From positions 5,556,088 through 5,620,087 of the forward strand of contig NC_039362.1 of the NCBI RefSeq assembly GCF_003573695.1: 64,000 bases of DNA, read 5' to 3'. The notes below the pieces were generated by a model. That model saw only the letters and a program-made list of their open reading frames with translations. It searched no databases and was not told the origin of the DNA. The DNA is from Papaver somniferum (taxonomy: Eukaryota; Streptophyta; Magnoliopsida; Ranunculales; Papaveraceae). The stretch's first letter is position 1. Every line of letters begins with the position of its first letter. Made by a program: the position numbers and the translations under genes. Below are positions 11,359-21,021 of this stretch, one piece after another.

Positions 11359-12180
11359 TCAACTTAGATGTGAAAAAAAAGGAGGCGCACCATCCATCCT
11401 AACACTCCAATTTTCCGGTACAAAATCCAAAAAAGATGGGTGAGAAAGCCACATCTTCTGAATTCTAAAAGGAGCCCTATTTGGCCTTGGACTATCAAAA
11501 GAAAAACCAAAAAGAGGAGAATGATCAAAGCAAATTCTTGGCATAGCTTTGCACCTCCAGTTAGCATACTTATCATGCCAAGCATCATTAATAACAACCT
11601 TATCATGCTTAGAAACAATTCTATGAATGCCACTCCGACAATTAGACCAAGTATATTTCTTCCCAATAGCATCTGCTTCCACCAAACCATTGTCAGAGAT
11701 CCAACTTCGAAATTCATTCATAAATATTTCTTTGATCGGCCTCCCACCCTTCTTTTCATCTAAATGCAAAACACAATTAAAATCACCCAACACCAACCAC
11801 GGAATAGAAATAAATTCCAACCCCAGTTGCCGCCAAAGAGACCTCCTTGCCACCGCATCAGAAGAAGCATGCACAACCGTGATGTAATTACCAGAAAAAT
11901 CCAAAGTGATAGCCTGTTTTGAAGAAGATAGAACATTCGGCCTTGCCAGAGAATTCCTCCAAAAGACCCAAATGTTACCCCTCTTACCATTCACCTCATT
12001 AGTGATAACATCTTCACTAAAATCAAGCAAATTTAAATTCCTAACAAAACGTGTAGTGCAACGAACCTGCGGCTCCACAATACAAATAATATCAGGATTG
12101 TGCAAGCGATTAAACTCACTCAACTTGGACCTTGCACCATCTTTAGCCAAGCCTTGAGCATTCCAGTAAAAGACACGCAT
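11359..12180 (-). CDS. LINE B ORF2, apurinic-like endonuclease (partial ORF2)
   Basis: 273 codons from the ORF2 ATG at 12180. The EEP endonuclease fold is recognisable through YWNAQGLAKDG (Asn), IICIVEPQ (Glu), WLVLGDFNCVLH (Asp and Asn) and ICFDHSPLFGF (Asp-His pair), so all key catalytic motifs are present. The start is fixed by the overlap with the ORF1 stop (TAATG at 12178-12182). The frame closes at 11359, in the linker toward the RT domain. As an isolated product it could fold as a nuclease, but without the RT it would not mobilise the element. I call it the first fragment of a broken ORF2. Confidence 0.85.
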   Translation of the reverse strand: MRVFYWNAQGLAKDGARSKLSEFNRLHNPDIICIVEPQVRCTTRFVRNLNLLDFSEDVITNEVNGKRGNIWVFWRNSLARPNVLSSSKQAITLDFSGNYITVVHASSDAVARRSLWRQLGLEFISIPWLVLGDFNCVLHLDEKKGGRPIKEIFMNEFRSWISDNGLVEADAIGKKYTWSNCRSGIHRIVSKHDKVVINDAWHDKYANWRCKAMPRICFDHSPLFGFSFDSPRPNRAPFRIQKMWLSHPSFLDFVPENWSVRMDGAPPFFSHLS

Positions 12181-13079
12181 TAATTAACTCTGTTCTTTGA
12201 AGGGCTTGCCGAACCCTGTCTAGAAGATTTACCACCTCGTGTTTGAATTTGACTAACATTTGCCACAGTAATAGTCTTCTTTTTAGTACCTTTTGGTTTT
12301 TTCTTTTTGTCAGCCAATTCCTTCTTCTCACTCTCATTCAATTCTTTGTTAGCAATTAACTCCAAATTTCTTGCATCCTCTTCGGCTACCTTGGAAGTAT
12401 TTATTACTACCATGTCTACAGCATCCGCAACTTCATCATCAGTTTCAATAGCTACCTTATCAATTTCTTCGGTCCCAGTGTCAAATCTATTAGAAAGCGT
12501 TAAGTTCTCTAAAGACTTATCTGGAGTAGATCTTCTTGAAGTTTTAGTGGCTTCACTAAAACTAGCTTCATCATGATCACCCATAGGAGTCGGACTAGTA
12601 ATTGGGGAGTGTTGCAAGTCTAAAAACTTCTTCCTCAAATTCTCTAACCTTGTCTTAGCAATCTCTTGTTGAATTCTGGGAACTTCAGCATCAACCTCAC
12701 GTTGCCGAGTTGTCTCTTTCATGGCCTCATAATTCTTATAAGCTTCCATCTCTTGCATCTCCAAATTGTTATCACCCTCCATGCACAAATTATCGTGCAC
12801 AATTTCCGCAAGTTCAGCACCATAACTGCGCAAAGTTGATTCAGCATCATCTTTGCGCAACACAGATTCCACATCATCATTGAGCATCCCAGACTGAGCC
12901 CCACCACCATCGTTGGCATCATCTCTGCGTTGTATGGAATGAACAACACCATCGTTCTGCTGCACAGATTGGACAACATTTTCATTGCGAACCCCAGATA
13001 ATGACGTACTACCATTGTACGGCACGGACGATGCTGCACCATCCTTATGCATCTCTAATTCATTACCATCTTCATTCAA
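12180..13079 (-). pseudogene. LINE B ORF1, C-terminal part
   Basis: 299 codons of a highly charged, low-complexity region (many Glu, Asp, Lys, Asn) ending with a lysine-rich tail (KKKPKGTKKK and NRVN). The middle contains a helical, probably coiled-coil segment around QREVDAEVPRIQQEIAKTR. No CCHC zinc knuckle is visible here or in the short frame-broken gap (13080-13237), although related ORF1 proteins usually carry one at this place. The stop codon TAA (12180-12182) shares its last A with the ORF2 ATG. The upstream part of ORF1 is in a different frame. Confidence 0.75.
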
Positions 13080-13237
13080 TTTTCCACCAGAACTAGCACT
13101 ATGCTCGGGGAAAATTGTGTGTTTAAAATTTCATAATCCTGAACAAAGATTTCATCATTCTCTTCACCATCAATCAAAATCCTTCCTAAAGGTTGAGAGA
13201 AATCTATGTCGATCAAAGCAGCAGCAAAATAACCATA

Positions 13238-14056
13238 TTAATGACGCAAAGTACGCGGATCAATAGAAACCGGCTTACCAAGCCCTCTTGCCATTCGAAA
13301 AATCGTCTCTTCATCCCAAAACTCCATTGGCAAAGCCGTGAAACGAACCCAAACTGCAGCTCTAGTAATCTTATCCTTCCCAGGATCAAACATAGGCGTC
13401 CATGGATGGATTTTAAGCTGTTGGAACCCTGTTTCAGATTTAATCTTCCACGGACCATCATAGCTTACACGTTTTCGATCATCTTCATTGTCTAGCTTAA
13501 TAACAAAATATCCCTTTTTCCATGAAATAAATTGAACCGAACCAGATAATTTCCATTGATTCAATAAATCTTTTTTAACATCCTCAAATTTTAGGGTTTT
13601 GAAAAATACCAAACACCCAACCAAATTAAATCTCCACACAGCCTTAATCCTTGCGTGAGTCTCTCGTGGAATTTTAATCAAAACATCATTGTTTGTTGTA
13701 CAACGAATTGGAGGATGAGAGAGCGTTTCAGCATCAATCCTTGACAAAACATGTGTTCTCTTCTTTAATATAGCCGCATAAGATCCTTCCTTATGCACGC
13801 CTTGATTGCCATCTTCATGCGGATTCCTAAACGCGTTAGGATTGCCGTCTTCATGTAGATTCCTAAAAGCGTTAGGATTGCCATCTTCGTGCTGCTTCCC
13901 AAACTCGGTCAAATTAGGGTTCATAGCATTAGGGTTTGCAGCGTTAGTCCTTGGGATATAGATACTTTTTGTACGAGATTGATTCCATATCCTTTTAGGT
14001 TGATTATCTTGACGATTGCTTAAAACAAGTGGATTATTATCTTGATTTTGCACCAT
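13238..14056 (-). pseudogene. LINE B ORF1, N-terminal part (DUF4283-type)
   Basis: 272 codons from the ATG at 14056, the first Met after a roughly 100-bp 5' UTR. Residues about 45-85 contain a tandem 11-residue repeat built on HEDGNPNAFRN. A DUF4283-like domain follows, seen in WRFNLVGCLVFFKTLKFEDV, WKKGYFVIKLDNEDDRKRV and AAVWVRFTALPMEFWDEETI. The frame ends in DPRTLRH with TAA. The expected continuation (YGYFAAALIDIDFSQPLGRI) lies directly after this stop in the same frame, so the break is a nonsense codon; a further frameshift precedes 13079. In L1-type elements ORF1 binds the element RNA. Confidence 0.82.
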
Positions 14057-14157
14057 TAGAGCGCAAAATCAAAAGAAAACCTAAAGAACGCGAAAGAGAA
14101 AAAGGAGGGAAAAAAAATCGGAGCTTCCTCTCGTGAAACCCTAGAGTTTGCTTTTTC

Positions 14158-14463
14158 CAATCTGTCAACCATTTCACATTCCAAAGGGGAGGCTGGGATT
14201 GAAATGGGGGAACTGTTCATTGAGTTACACAGTGTGAGATCACCAGGAGAGACAAAGGTTTTCTTTTTCTCAAAGAGTTTTGAAAGTTTTGTGCAAAGAC
14301 TAGCCATTAACTCATACATCCACAGTCCAAATAGCCATCTTTTTATTTTGATTCCACAATTTACTTCAGTAGGTAAGGTGGTTGAGGAATTAATTTTGTT
14401 GAGAGGCATTTCACTGTTTTTCATGATAAGCAAAAGAGGTGAGAGTAAATGGGATGATAACAA
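14158..14463 (-). pseudogene. LINE A ORF1, N-terminal fragment beyond LINE B
   Basis: This is the beginning of LINE A ORF1, cut off by LINE B. Possible starts are the Met at 14463 or the one at 14424 (MKNSEMPLNKINSS). Visible segments include GIKIKRWLFGLWMYELMASL and LECEMVDRLEKA. The right TSD copy falls in the EMVD part. When the LINE B insert is ignored, the frame at the left TSD copy (7957-7973) continues with EMVDKLTTQLTNS in register, which shows the two parts were one ORF before the insertion. The 14464-14815 sequence upstream is a probable pyrimidine-rich 5' UTR. Confidence 0.8.
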
Positions 14464-14815
14464 CGGGTGAGAAGAGCAGGCTCAAGGAAGGAAGGATAAG
14501 AATATTAACTGAGAGTCGGATAGATAAGAAAACTTAAAGATACCAGACAGGGACTGACAGAAAAGAAATAGCGCCGAATAGCAGGAGAAGAAAGTCAGAG
14601 AAACACGGAGACGAAAGACAGAGAAACCGGAAAAGAGGAGAGGAGAAGAGAAAGGGGAATAGGAGAGAGCTAGAGAAAATGCAGGTGCCTTTAGCGAAAC
14701 CTGAAAAGCACAAACCAGAGCAGAAATTATGATAATAAGGGAAATTATAAGATTTCTTACCGGAGAGTTGCACCAAATGGACTGAAGTAGATCGGAAATC
14801 CAGGCTAATTAGTTA

Positions 14816-15927
14816 ATTCATCATCCGTTATCAGGAGAGATAAGGTGGTGTTTTTGGAGGTTTTGTAGGCTTGAAATTATGGTTGTATCTTGTTTCTAAA
14901 AGGTATTTTCTTGAGGGTGTTAACTGATATCAGGTTTGAGGAAGTTTGGAAATATGTGACGTAATGCTGATTTGCGCATAGCGTCTCTCTCTTCCCTTTT
15001 AAGGTGTTTGCATAGACTAATGGGCCGATAAATTAACTCAAAAATTAATTTATCTATTCTTTACTTTAATTTGAAAAAAACACTATATTGCATTGACTTT
15101 ATACACTTTATACACTCTACCTATTCTTTACTCTTGCCACTTCGAAAAAATTAACTCAAAATGACCAAGTTTATCGATTCACAAGTTTAATTAATTTCTT
15201 GGATTCTGTAGAGCTACTTCATTCAATTTTGATCATCAAAGAATCGTTTTGAGATAGTGTTGTGTTGTTACGTACGATATTGATTGAATCAGTAGAGCAG
15301 CTGCTGCTTTACGTACGTACGATCGCATCAAATCTAGACATTTATATAATTGATGGTAGAGTGGTTGCATGGAGAAAATCCCATGGCTTCAAATCACGGG
15401 ACTGCTGCATTTTATAACACGCCAAGTACTTTGATGACACATCTTACCAGGGTACTCTCATGACACATCTTACCGGTGTAGATCGATCATTTTCTTACCA
15501 CAAATTATGGATAAGTATCTAAATTATGGAACTAGATTTGCTGATACCGTGATGATCCAGGGAGAATGACAATATATCCTGTCTGCTGGTTTTCCGACAA
15601 AGTTTTTTCTTCTTCTTTTGGTTGTTGTTAACAGTAAGAAGGTCGATATAGTCATTTTGTTCTCCTGCCACGGCTGTGGTAAAAATTATCATATCTGGAA
15701 AACCTAAAGTAACCCATGAAAATGGGAAATTAACCCTGACCCAAATACACTTCAAAACAAGAAAAGAATGAAATAATGTGTTGGTAAAACTCCGGCCAAA
15801 AAACAAACCACATGAATCTTACATGATTCTTGGAACAAAAACATAATCATATGAACAAATTATTATACCAAAAGATCACCCCTTAAAAGACACAATAAGT
15901 CCTTCCTTGAACCATTGTCGACATTGT

Positions 15928-15931
<4 letters not shown>
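14816..15931. other. Non-coding unique DNA
   Basis: AT-rich sequence between the 5' end of LINE A and a microsatellite. No coding frame with a recognisable domain was seen; the frame 15519-15806 (minus) is short and featureless. The exact LINE A boundary could lie a few tens of bases either way. Confidence 0.5.

Positions 15932-16002
<71 letters not shown>
15932..16002. repeat. (GA)n microsatellite, about 35 units
   Basis: A pure GA dinucleotide tract of 71 nt, with no interruptions. It creates artificial Arg-Glu and Leu-Ser frames on the two strands. Confidence 0.98.
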
Positions 16003-16003
<1 letters not shown>

Positions 16004-16237
16004 ATTTAAGCTTGGACTGCAAAATTGTCTAGACTTCGTAATAAGTAAAGACATGATAACACTAATTACCCCCATAAGGGTTTGTCAAAAGAATCCGTTG
16101 TATAATTCTTCAATCTAACCCTACTTGATTTTTAAGGTTTGGGACGGTCAACATACAGAGAGTTAATTAGTTAAATGAAGTAATGTTGTCGACTCATTCA
16201 TTTTCTATATCGAGTCTGCTTTAAGTAAATTATTAAG

Positions 16238-16400
16238 TTTTTTTTTCCCGTAAAGAAGATGATATTGATCAAATAGGAGAGGTGCTCCTGATACTAATCC
16301 CTTCCATGCTATTTGTAATGATGGGTTTTTTGGGTCTGGAAGGGTGTCCATAAAGATCTTACGATAGATTCTCAAAGATTTCAGTATCCGGAAAATTGGG
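16238..16400 (-). mobile_element. LINE K 3' fragment
   Basis: A T-run at 16238-16246 looks like the poly(A) end of a minus-strand retroposon. The minus-strand frame immediately before it is open and reads LPDPKNPSLQIAWKGLV, then LLFDQYHLLYGKK, into the tail. I do not recognise a domain, and no TSD was found. The call as a LINE tail rests on the T-run and the LINE-rich surroundings only. Confidence 0.4.
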
Positions 16401-16482
16401 GATGGCAAATTGGTTCACATCTAGGAAGATAGGTGGATCTCAGATGAGAATGACAATCCTATAAGTCTGGAAGACTTAGAGA

Positions 16483-17094
16483 TTGATTTGTAACTACAAC
16501 ACGGTTAATGAGTTGATGACAAAGTCTAGGTGGAATGTTGAACTGTTAAATAAAATGTTTAATTGGGATATTGTTACTAAAATCTTGACTATAACCCCTA
16601 ATATTAGTAGAGAAGACACTCTACGATGGATGGATTCCTATCGTGGGATATTCTCTAGTAAATCTATTTATAATCTTCTTGATAAAAAACAAACTCAACC
16701 AACTGATCTGCTGGCACAAAAAATTTGGAAGCTTAATGTGATTCCTAGAATACAATTTTTCATCTGGAAGATGAAGAATAACATTCTTCCTTTTAATGGT
16801 CATCTAGCTAGATACATCAGACACATAAACCCGATTTGCACTATGTGCAATAACTTTATCGAAACAGGTGAACTCTCCCTCATGCATTGTAGTTTTACTA
16901 GAGCTGTTTGGGCACATTGTCATATAAACCTTGATATTGCTTGCAATGGTTTCAATAGCTTGTCAGATTGGTGTAACAACTGGTTTGTGAGTGGGGCTCT
17001 TGGGAAAGTGTTTTTTCTACTATATGCTGGTTTGTCTGGAAATCTAGGTGTGATGCTAAAACAAAACCCTGCCCCTCCCACACAACCAATCTAA
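16483..17094 (+). pseudogene. LINE C ORF2, zf-RVT domain
   Basis: 203 codons. The sequence GIFSSKSIYNLLDKK matches the usual F-S-x-K-S-x-Y-x-x-L entry of zf-RVT, followed by IWKLNVIPRIQFFIWKMKNN and zinc ligands in ICTMCNNFIETGELSLMHC. The C-terminal stretch WFVSGALGKVFFLLYAGLSG resembles the linker before RNase H but then loses register (ending in APPTQPI). Without the RT it has no known independent role. The frame start is not a natural initiator, because the element is 5'-truncated. Confidence 0.75.
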
Positions 17095-17498
17095 TTCTAA
17101 ATAACCTGAATGAAGCTTTTACTTATCAGTCGACTACATGTACTGCTCATAGGACCATAAGGATAGCAAACCCTGAACAATTTTCAGATAATCTTATCTA
17201 TTTTGCTTATATGTCTGTGATAGACAATGTAACAAAGCTAATAGTAATTGATGTTTCTATATTAGATTCCTCAGGAGAAACTATTGGCATAAGAACAAGG
17301 TGTATCAGAGCTCATGGACCAGAAGAAGGAGATGTCCTAGCTTCTCAGGAAGCATTGGATTGGGCCTCAGAACTCAGTTGGGTAACTTTCAACCTACTGG
17401 GATGCAACTCAAACATCACAAACTCTCTGAAAGGTGGAGAAAGAACAACCAGTTGGAGGTCTGACCAAAGAATGGATCATCTCACTTTAAATTCTTAG
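17095..17498 (+). pseudogene. LINE C ORF2, RNase H remnant
   Basis: The frame 17211-17498 (95 codons) keeps weak similarity to the plant RVT_3 domain: an initial strand with D (VIDVSILDSSGETIGIRTRC), a Glu-containing helix (LASQEALDWASEL) and a degenerate third strand. Catalytic residues cannot all be placed. The assignment rests mainly on position after zf-RVT and before an A-run. Confidence 0.5.
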
Positions 17499-17924
17499 TC
17501 TTTTGGAAAAATATTTTGTAAAACTATTAGAAGTAGGAACTTCCCAGACATTCTAAGACTTGCTATAACAGGATGGGAATCTTTAAGTCCTCAATTGTGG
17601 GAGGCACCTCTTTTATCAGTAACCTGTGCTTGATTTTCTTTTTATCTATTAAAAAAAAATCAAAAAGGAGAGGGTACAAAAGGTTTGTACCGCCCTCAAG
17701 AATTACACGAGAATAAGAGAAGGGAAAAATAGAAGAGGAGATCAAAGAAAACTACAAAAAACTTCTTTAATCAAAGTACATCCTAGGCCAGCTAGATATT
17801 ACATCTTTGAAACTCTTGTCTTCAAAATTTTTGAACATTAAACACCAAGTGAATAAGGTGTACTTAATTATGTTTTGAACAACAATCTCATTACTATTTA
17901 ATTCTGTTTTGAACAGCAATCTCA

Positions 17925-18221
17925 TTACTTTCCTTGCCCTGAAAATCTCTTGCACTTCCCACCTTCCAAATGCACCAAATAACAACAATATAAATCATAT
18001 GCCATATTTGAAGTTGTTGAGCATGATATGTATTGAGAATTACTCCAAGATAACAACATTGTGAAAAGATCATCTGATATAATGAAGTTCCATTTCATGT
18101 TTTCTTTAAAATGATTCCAAATCTTACCTGCAAAACTGCAATGGAGAAAGACATGTTTTACTGATTCATGGTGATTGCAGAATAAGCAGTTTGGAGTGAC
18201 TTCAATTTTTCTTCTTCCCAA
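17925..18221 (-). pseudogene. LINE D zf-RVT, C-terminal half (left of Athila)
   Basis: The minus-strand frame from 18221 down to 17925 begins with GRRKIEVTPN and the zinc-binding core CLFCNHHESVKHVFLHC, followed by FAGKIWNHFKENMKW. It is the direct continuation of the piece at 29920-30148: the ruptured stretch is LPTRDMLGG on one side and GRRKIE on the other. The break coincides exactly with the 5-bp Athila TSD. The RNase H domain that should follow is too degraded to recognise. Confidence 0.82.
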
Positions 18222-20114
18222 TGATGAGTGCCAAATATTGTATATATCTATCCCTTTTTGTTGGCATTTAACTCATCTTTTGTGCAGTAATTATACATTT
18301 TATCCCATATTCTGTATTTTCATTGTTTTCAAGAATAAATATTTTTCTTACTTAATTTTGCATTTTTAGGTAATAAATAAAGTCTGGATGAATTGCGGAG
18401 CGGAATAGAGCAGAAATGTAGTGAAAAGCCGGGAGGAATTACGCAAGGAAGCCGCAAAGAATGGAGCGCACGTCCAAAAAGCTAGGAATGGGCTCAAGAA
18501 GGAAGAATTGTTCTTAAAAAAGATATGGGCTTGGCATACCCAAGGCCCAAAACCCTTACCCAAACCCATTTTCTATAACCAAAACCGCCTCCATCTTCAG
18601 CCGTCGGATTGGATCCATCTCATCATCCGATGGTCGCTCCTTCATCGCGCATCAAACCTCGATACTTCCGCTTAACACTACAACACCTAACTCCATCCGG
18701 CACCGTTAGTTTCGTTGTATATCTGCATCCAACGGTCTCTGCCAGCCTCTTCACTTTTAGCCGTTAGATTGATCCATCATCTCCACATCCCACGGCTCAT
18801 CCTCGCTGTTCATCCAATTTGCTACAACCGCCCAACACATGAGCACCCGAAACCTATACCCATACCAAACATCCCCTTCCCCTTCTTCCATCGACATCTC
18901 CTCCTCCATACCCTGTGCAGAACCACCACCACCTTCTCCACCTGCTCTGACATCGCCACCACCACTCCCTACGCCACCAAACCAACCCTAAACCTAAACC
19001 CATCATTACCATCACGTCCTATCTCTTTATCAACCACTAATTTCTCCAATTTCTCATCTTTCTTCTCACTGAAACCCTAGGTGAGAAATTGGGGATATAA
19101 GTGATGTTAAAGCAGAAATTGAAGCAAGAGATGAACCAGGAGAAGAAATTGGAGAGTGGGTCGACGAGTTGGAGTGAATATTTCATCTAAATTAGGTAAA
19201 TCAATTTTACCTAATTTCTGTTTTTGGGGAAAAGGGTGTTAACCCTAATTTTGGTTTTGTATAATAGGGGTCTTTGGGTGTTGTAATGGGGGATGATCTC
19301 TGGACTAGCCAAAAACACTTTGTTTGTTTTATGTCACAATTCCAAATTTCAGTTCATCTATGCAGTTAACAGTGAAAATTGTGATGTTTTGATTTTTATC
19401 TTGAATGTTGATTATTGTGTTTAATTATCATATATTATGAATGTTATTGTTATTCATGTGTAGTATGAGCTAATTAGCAACAAGCTAAGGCTTTGATGAA
19501 GCCTTGGTGCACTGTCAAATGGAAAATTGCTAGGATAGGATGCCATATGCTTGTTTTCTTGTGCATTGGGAAGAAAGCAGTGCTATGAGTGCTTGTGATT
19601 GATTGTGCTGTCAAAAGACAGTCAATACTAGGGGTATTTGTTAGCAAGCTGTTTTTATTTCCTTTCTATTGTATGCATATGACTCAACTCAACCTAGGAA
19701 TATGCTATTTGATTAGGACACAAGGTGGAATCTAAGCCTTAGCTTAGCCACAATTCCTTTCTTCAGTCATTTACAATTCCTGCTCTGCTTTTATTCACTG
19801 CTTAGTTACATTCCTTTACTGTTTTGCTTAGTTCTTGCATTTTGAAGCCTATTGTGCACTGAAGTCAGTGCACAAACTCACCTCTGCCCTTGGCTTCCAA
19901 GCCTTGGTTCTTAGCTGTTTTCCTTGCTGCTTTGGTTCTTTACTTCTGCCACTTTGTATGCCATATTGCTTTGTCTTGCTCACTGTCTTCATTGATAGCT
20001 TAGGAAAATTCTTGTATGCTCCCGCTCCCTGTGGACTAACTCTTTCTTATCCCTATATTATAAAACTTGACCTTGTATACTTGCAAGTTTCTGTGTGTTT
20101 TCCATTGGCACACC
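18222..20114 (+). repeat. Athila-type element, 5' LTR
   Basis: 1893 bp, starting TGATGAGTGCC and ending GGCACACCA. Compared with the 3' LTR, about 15 substitutions fall in the first 300 bp and about one in the remaining 1.6 kb. It is 13 bp shorter, and every length difference is a loss in this copy (one near 18478, the others between about 19255 and 19650). The TATA-like motif reads TATAATAGG at 19260, against TATAAATAGG in the other LTR. Open frames inside it (18715-19080) are duplicated in the 3' LTR and have no known domain. Confidence 0.95.
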
Positions 20115-20121
20115 AAGTTTT

Positions 20122-20139
20122 TGGCGCCGTTGCCGGGGA
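20122..20139 (+). other. Primer-binding site (tRNA-Asp)
   Basis: TGGCGCCGTTGCCGGGGA, seven bases after the LTR end, is complementary to the 3' end of plant tRNA-Asp including CCA. It would prime minus-strand cDNA synthesis. This site is typical of Athila-type elements. Confidence 0.93.
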
Positions 20140-20149
20140 GTGGTGCTGC

Positions 20150-20530
20150 CATCTGCTGTTACCTGAGCTGATGCTGCTGCTGTTGCTGCTGCTACTGCTG
20201 CTGTTGCTTCCCCTGCTGTTGCTGCTGCCAAGCCAAAGCCTGCTGCTGCCAAGCCTGCTGCCAAGCCAACTGGGCTGCCAACTGAAGCTGTCAACTGGGC
20301 TCGCATATTTCTGTTGCTGCCGGGCTTGTGCACCCTCTGCTGTTGGGCTCTGTTCCAACCTTTGTTGCTGGGCTTGAACCAACTGAGCTGGGCTTAGTAA
20401 CCTCAATTTCGCTGGGCTTGCAACTTCTGCTCCTGGGCTTGCCTTTTCTGCTGGGCTTCGCTGCAGATTCTGCTGGGCCTGTGTTGCTGAGTCACTTCAA
20501 TTGCTGCTGGGCTTGAGCGTGAGCTGCTTA
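20150..20530 (+). repeat. CTG/GCT-rich low-complexity leader
   Basis: Between the primer-binding site and gag, the leader consists of CTG/GCT triplets grading into irregular copies of a TGCTGGGCTTG-like motif. A plus-strand frame across it gives poly-Leu, which is probably not translated. T-rich stretches follow at 20700-20830 before gag begins near 21022. Confidence 0.8.
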
Positions 20531-21021
20531 GGACGATCCTAAAGCCCAACTGGGCTGTGCAACTAAAAGGGGACTAAAAGCCTATTTTTGGGCTTCCCTC
20601 CAAAAAAACAAGTAAGCCTAACCCATGAGTTAACCCACTTGGGCCTCATTTAAATTCAAATTCGGGCTTGTAATAATTAATTTAATTATTTATTTGGGAT
20701 TGTAATAATTTTTATTTATTTTCTTTTTCTTTTTTTTTATATTTGGGACTGTAATTATTTTTTTTTGTTTTTTTTTTTCTTTTATTTTCTTTTTTTTTTT
20801 TATGGGCTTGTCTTAATTATTATTGTTTTTATTTTCTTTTATGAGTTGTGCTAATTTATGCTAGGTTTAGTTCAAAATTTTTTCAAAGCCCAATTTTAAA
20901 CCAAAAACAAAATCCCTTTTACCAAAACCCATTCAAAACCAAATCTTCATAACCCTTGTGGGCCAAATTGTTTCCGATTGCTCTGTCTGACCAACATGTT
21001 AGTTAAGGTACCTACTAGGAC

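Larger units (their letters stand above)
7974..14157 (-). mobile_element. LINE B (L1-type), near full length, nested in LINE A
   Basis: A 6.2-kb L1-type element flanked by 17-bp direct repeats with one mismatch: 7957-7973 (CAATTTGTCAACCATTT) and 14158-14174 (CAATCTGTCAACCATTT). Its short poly(A) tail is the T-run just right of 7973. The 5' UTR is about 100 bp (14057-14157). ORF1 (14056-12180) and ORF2 (12180-about 8074) overlap by one base in a TAATG. All ORF2 domains are present in order: endonuclease, reverse transcriptase with FADD, zf-RVT, RNase H. Frameshifts and stops occur in both ORFs, so it is not autonomous now. It belongs to a different subfamily from LINE A, judging by the divergent ORF1 and RT motifs. 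Confidence 0.92.
2357..14815 (-). mobile_element. LINE A (L1-type), interrupted by LINE B
   Basis: A near full-length L1-type non-LTR retrotransposon on the minus strand. Its poly(A) end is the T-run at 2357-2368. Its order is 5' UTR (about 14464-14815, pyrimidine-rich on the coding strand), ORF1, then ORF2 with endonuclease, reverse transcriptase, zf-RVT and RNase H pieces. LINE B (7974-14157) sits inside ORF1, so A itself is 2357-7973 plus 14158-about 14815. A second, small same-orientation LINE fragment (about 4885-5230) replaces the rest of the endonuclease and the start of the reverse transcriptase. The 5' boundary is approximate because I could not match a TSD to the sequence before the T-run (CAGTCAGCTATTAC). 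Confidence 0.8.
16400..17655 (+). mobile_element. LINE C, 5'-truncated and decayed
   Basis: A plus-strand remnant containing only the 3' part of ORF2. The first recognisable piece is the start of a zf-RVT domain (GWQIGS, then EDRWIS after a frame break with a TAG in place of a Trp codon, about 16400-16440). A longer zf-RVT frame and an RNase H remnant follow. The end is placed at the A-run about 17650-17660. It meets LINE D tail to tail, so the exact border is uncertain. Confidence 0.75.

Noticed and set aside
14699..14763. A short intron (GTAAG...TTTTCAG) in the LINE A 5' UTR on the minus strand
   Set aside because: About 62 nt is shorter than usual plant introns, and there is no coding exon on either side; probably chance.
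15915..16118. Arg-Glu and Leu-Ser repeat proteins at the GA tract
   Set aside because: They are artefacts of the microsatellite read in both strands.
18715..19080. A 121-codon Pro/Ser/Thr-rich frame, identical in both Athila LTRs (also 28503-28868)
   Set aside because: It lies wholly in LTR sequence, has no domain, and its identity in both copies follows from the near-identity of that LTR part.
19835..20377. A 180-codon Leu/Cys-rich frame running from the Athila LTR into the leader
   Set aside because: The poly-Leu part is the CTG repeat and the frame crosses the primer-binding site; no sign of translation.
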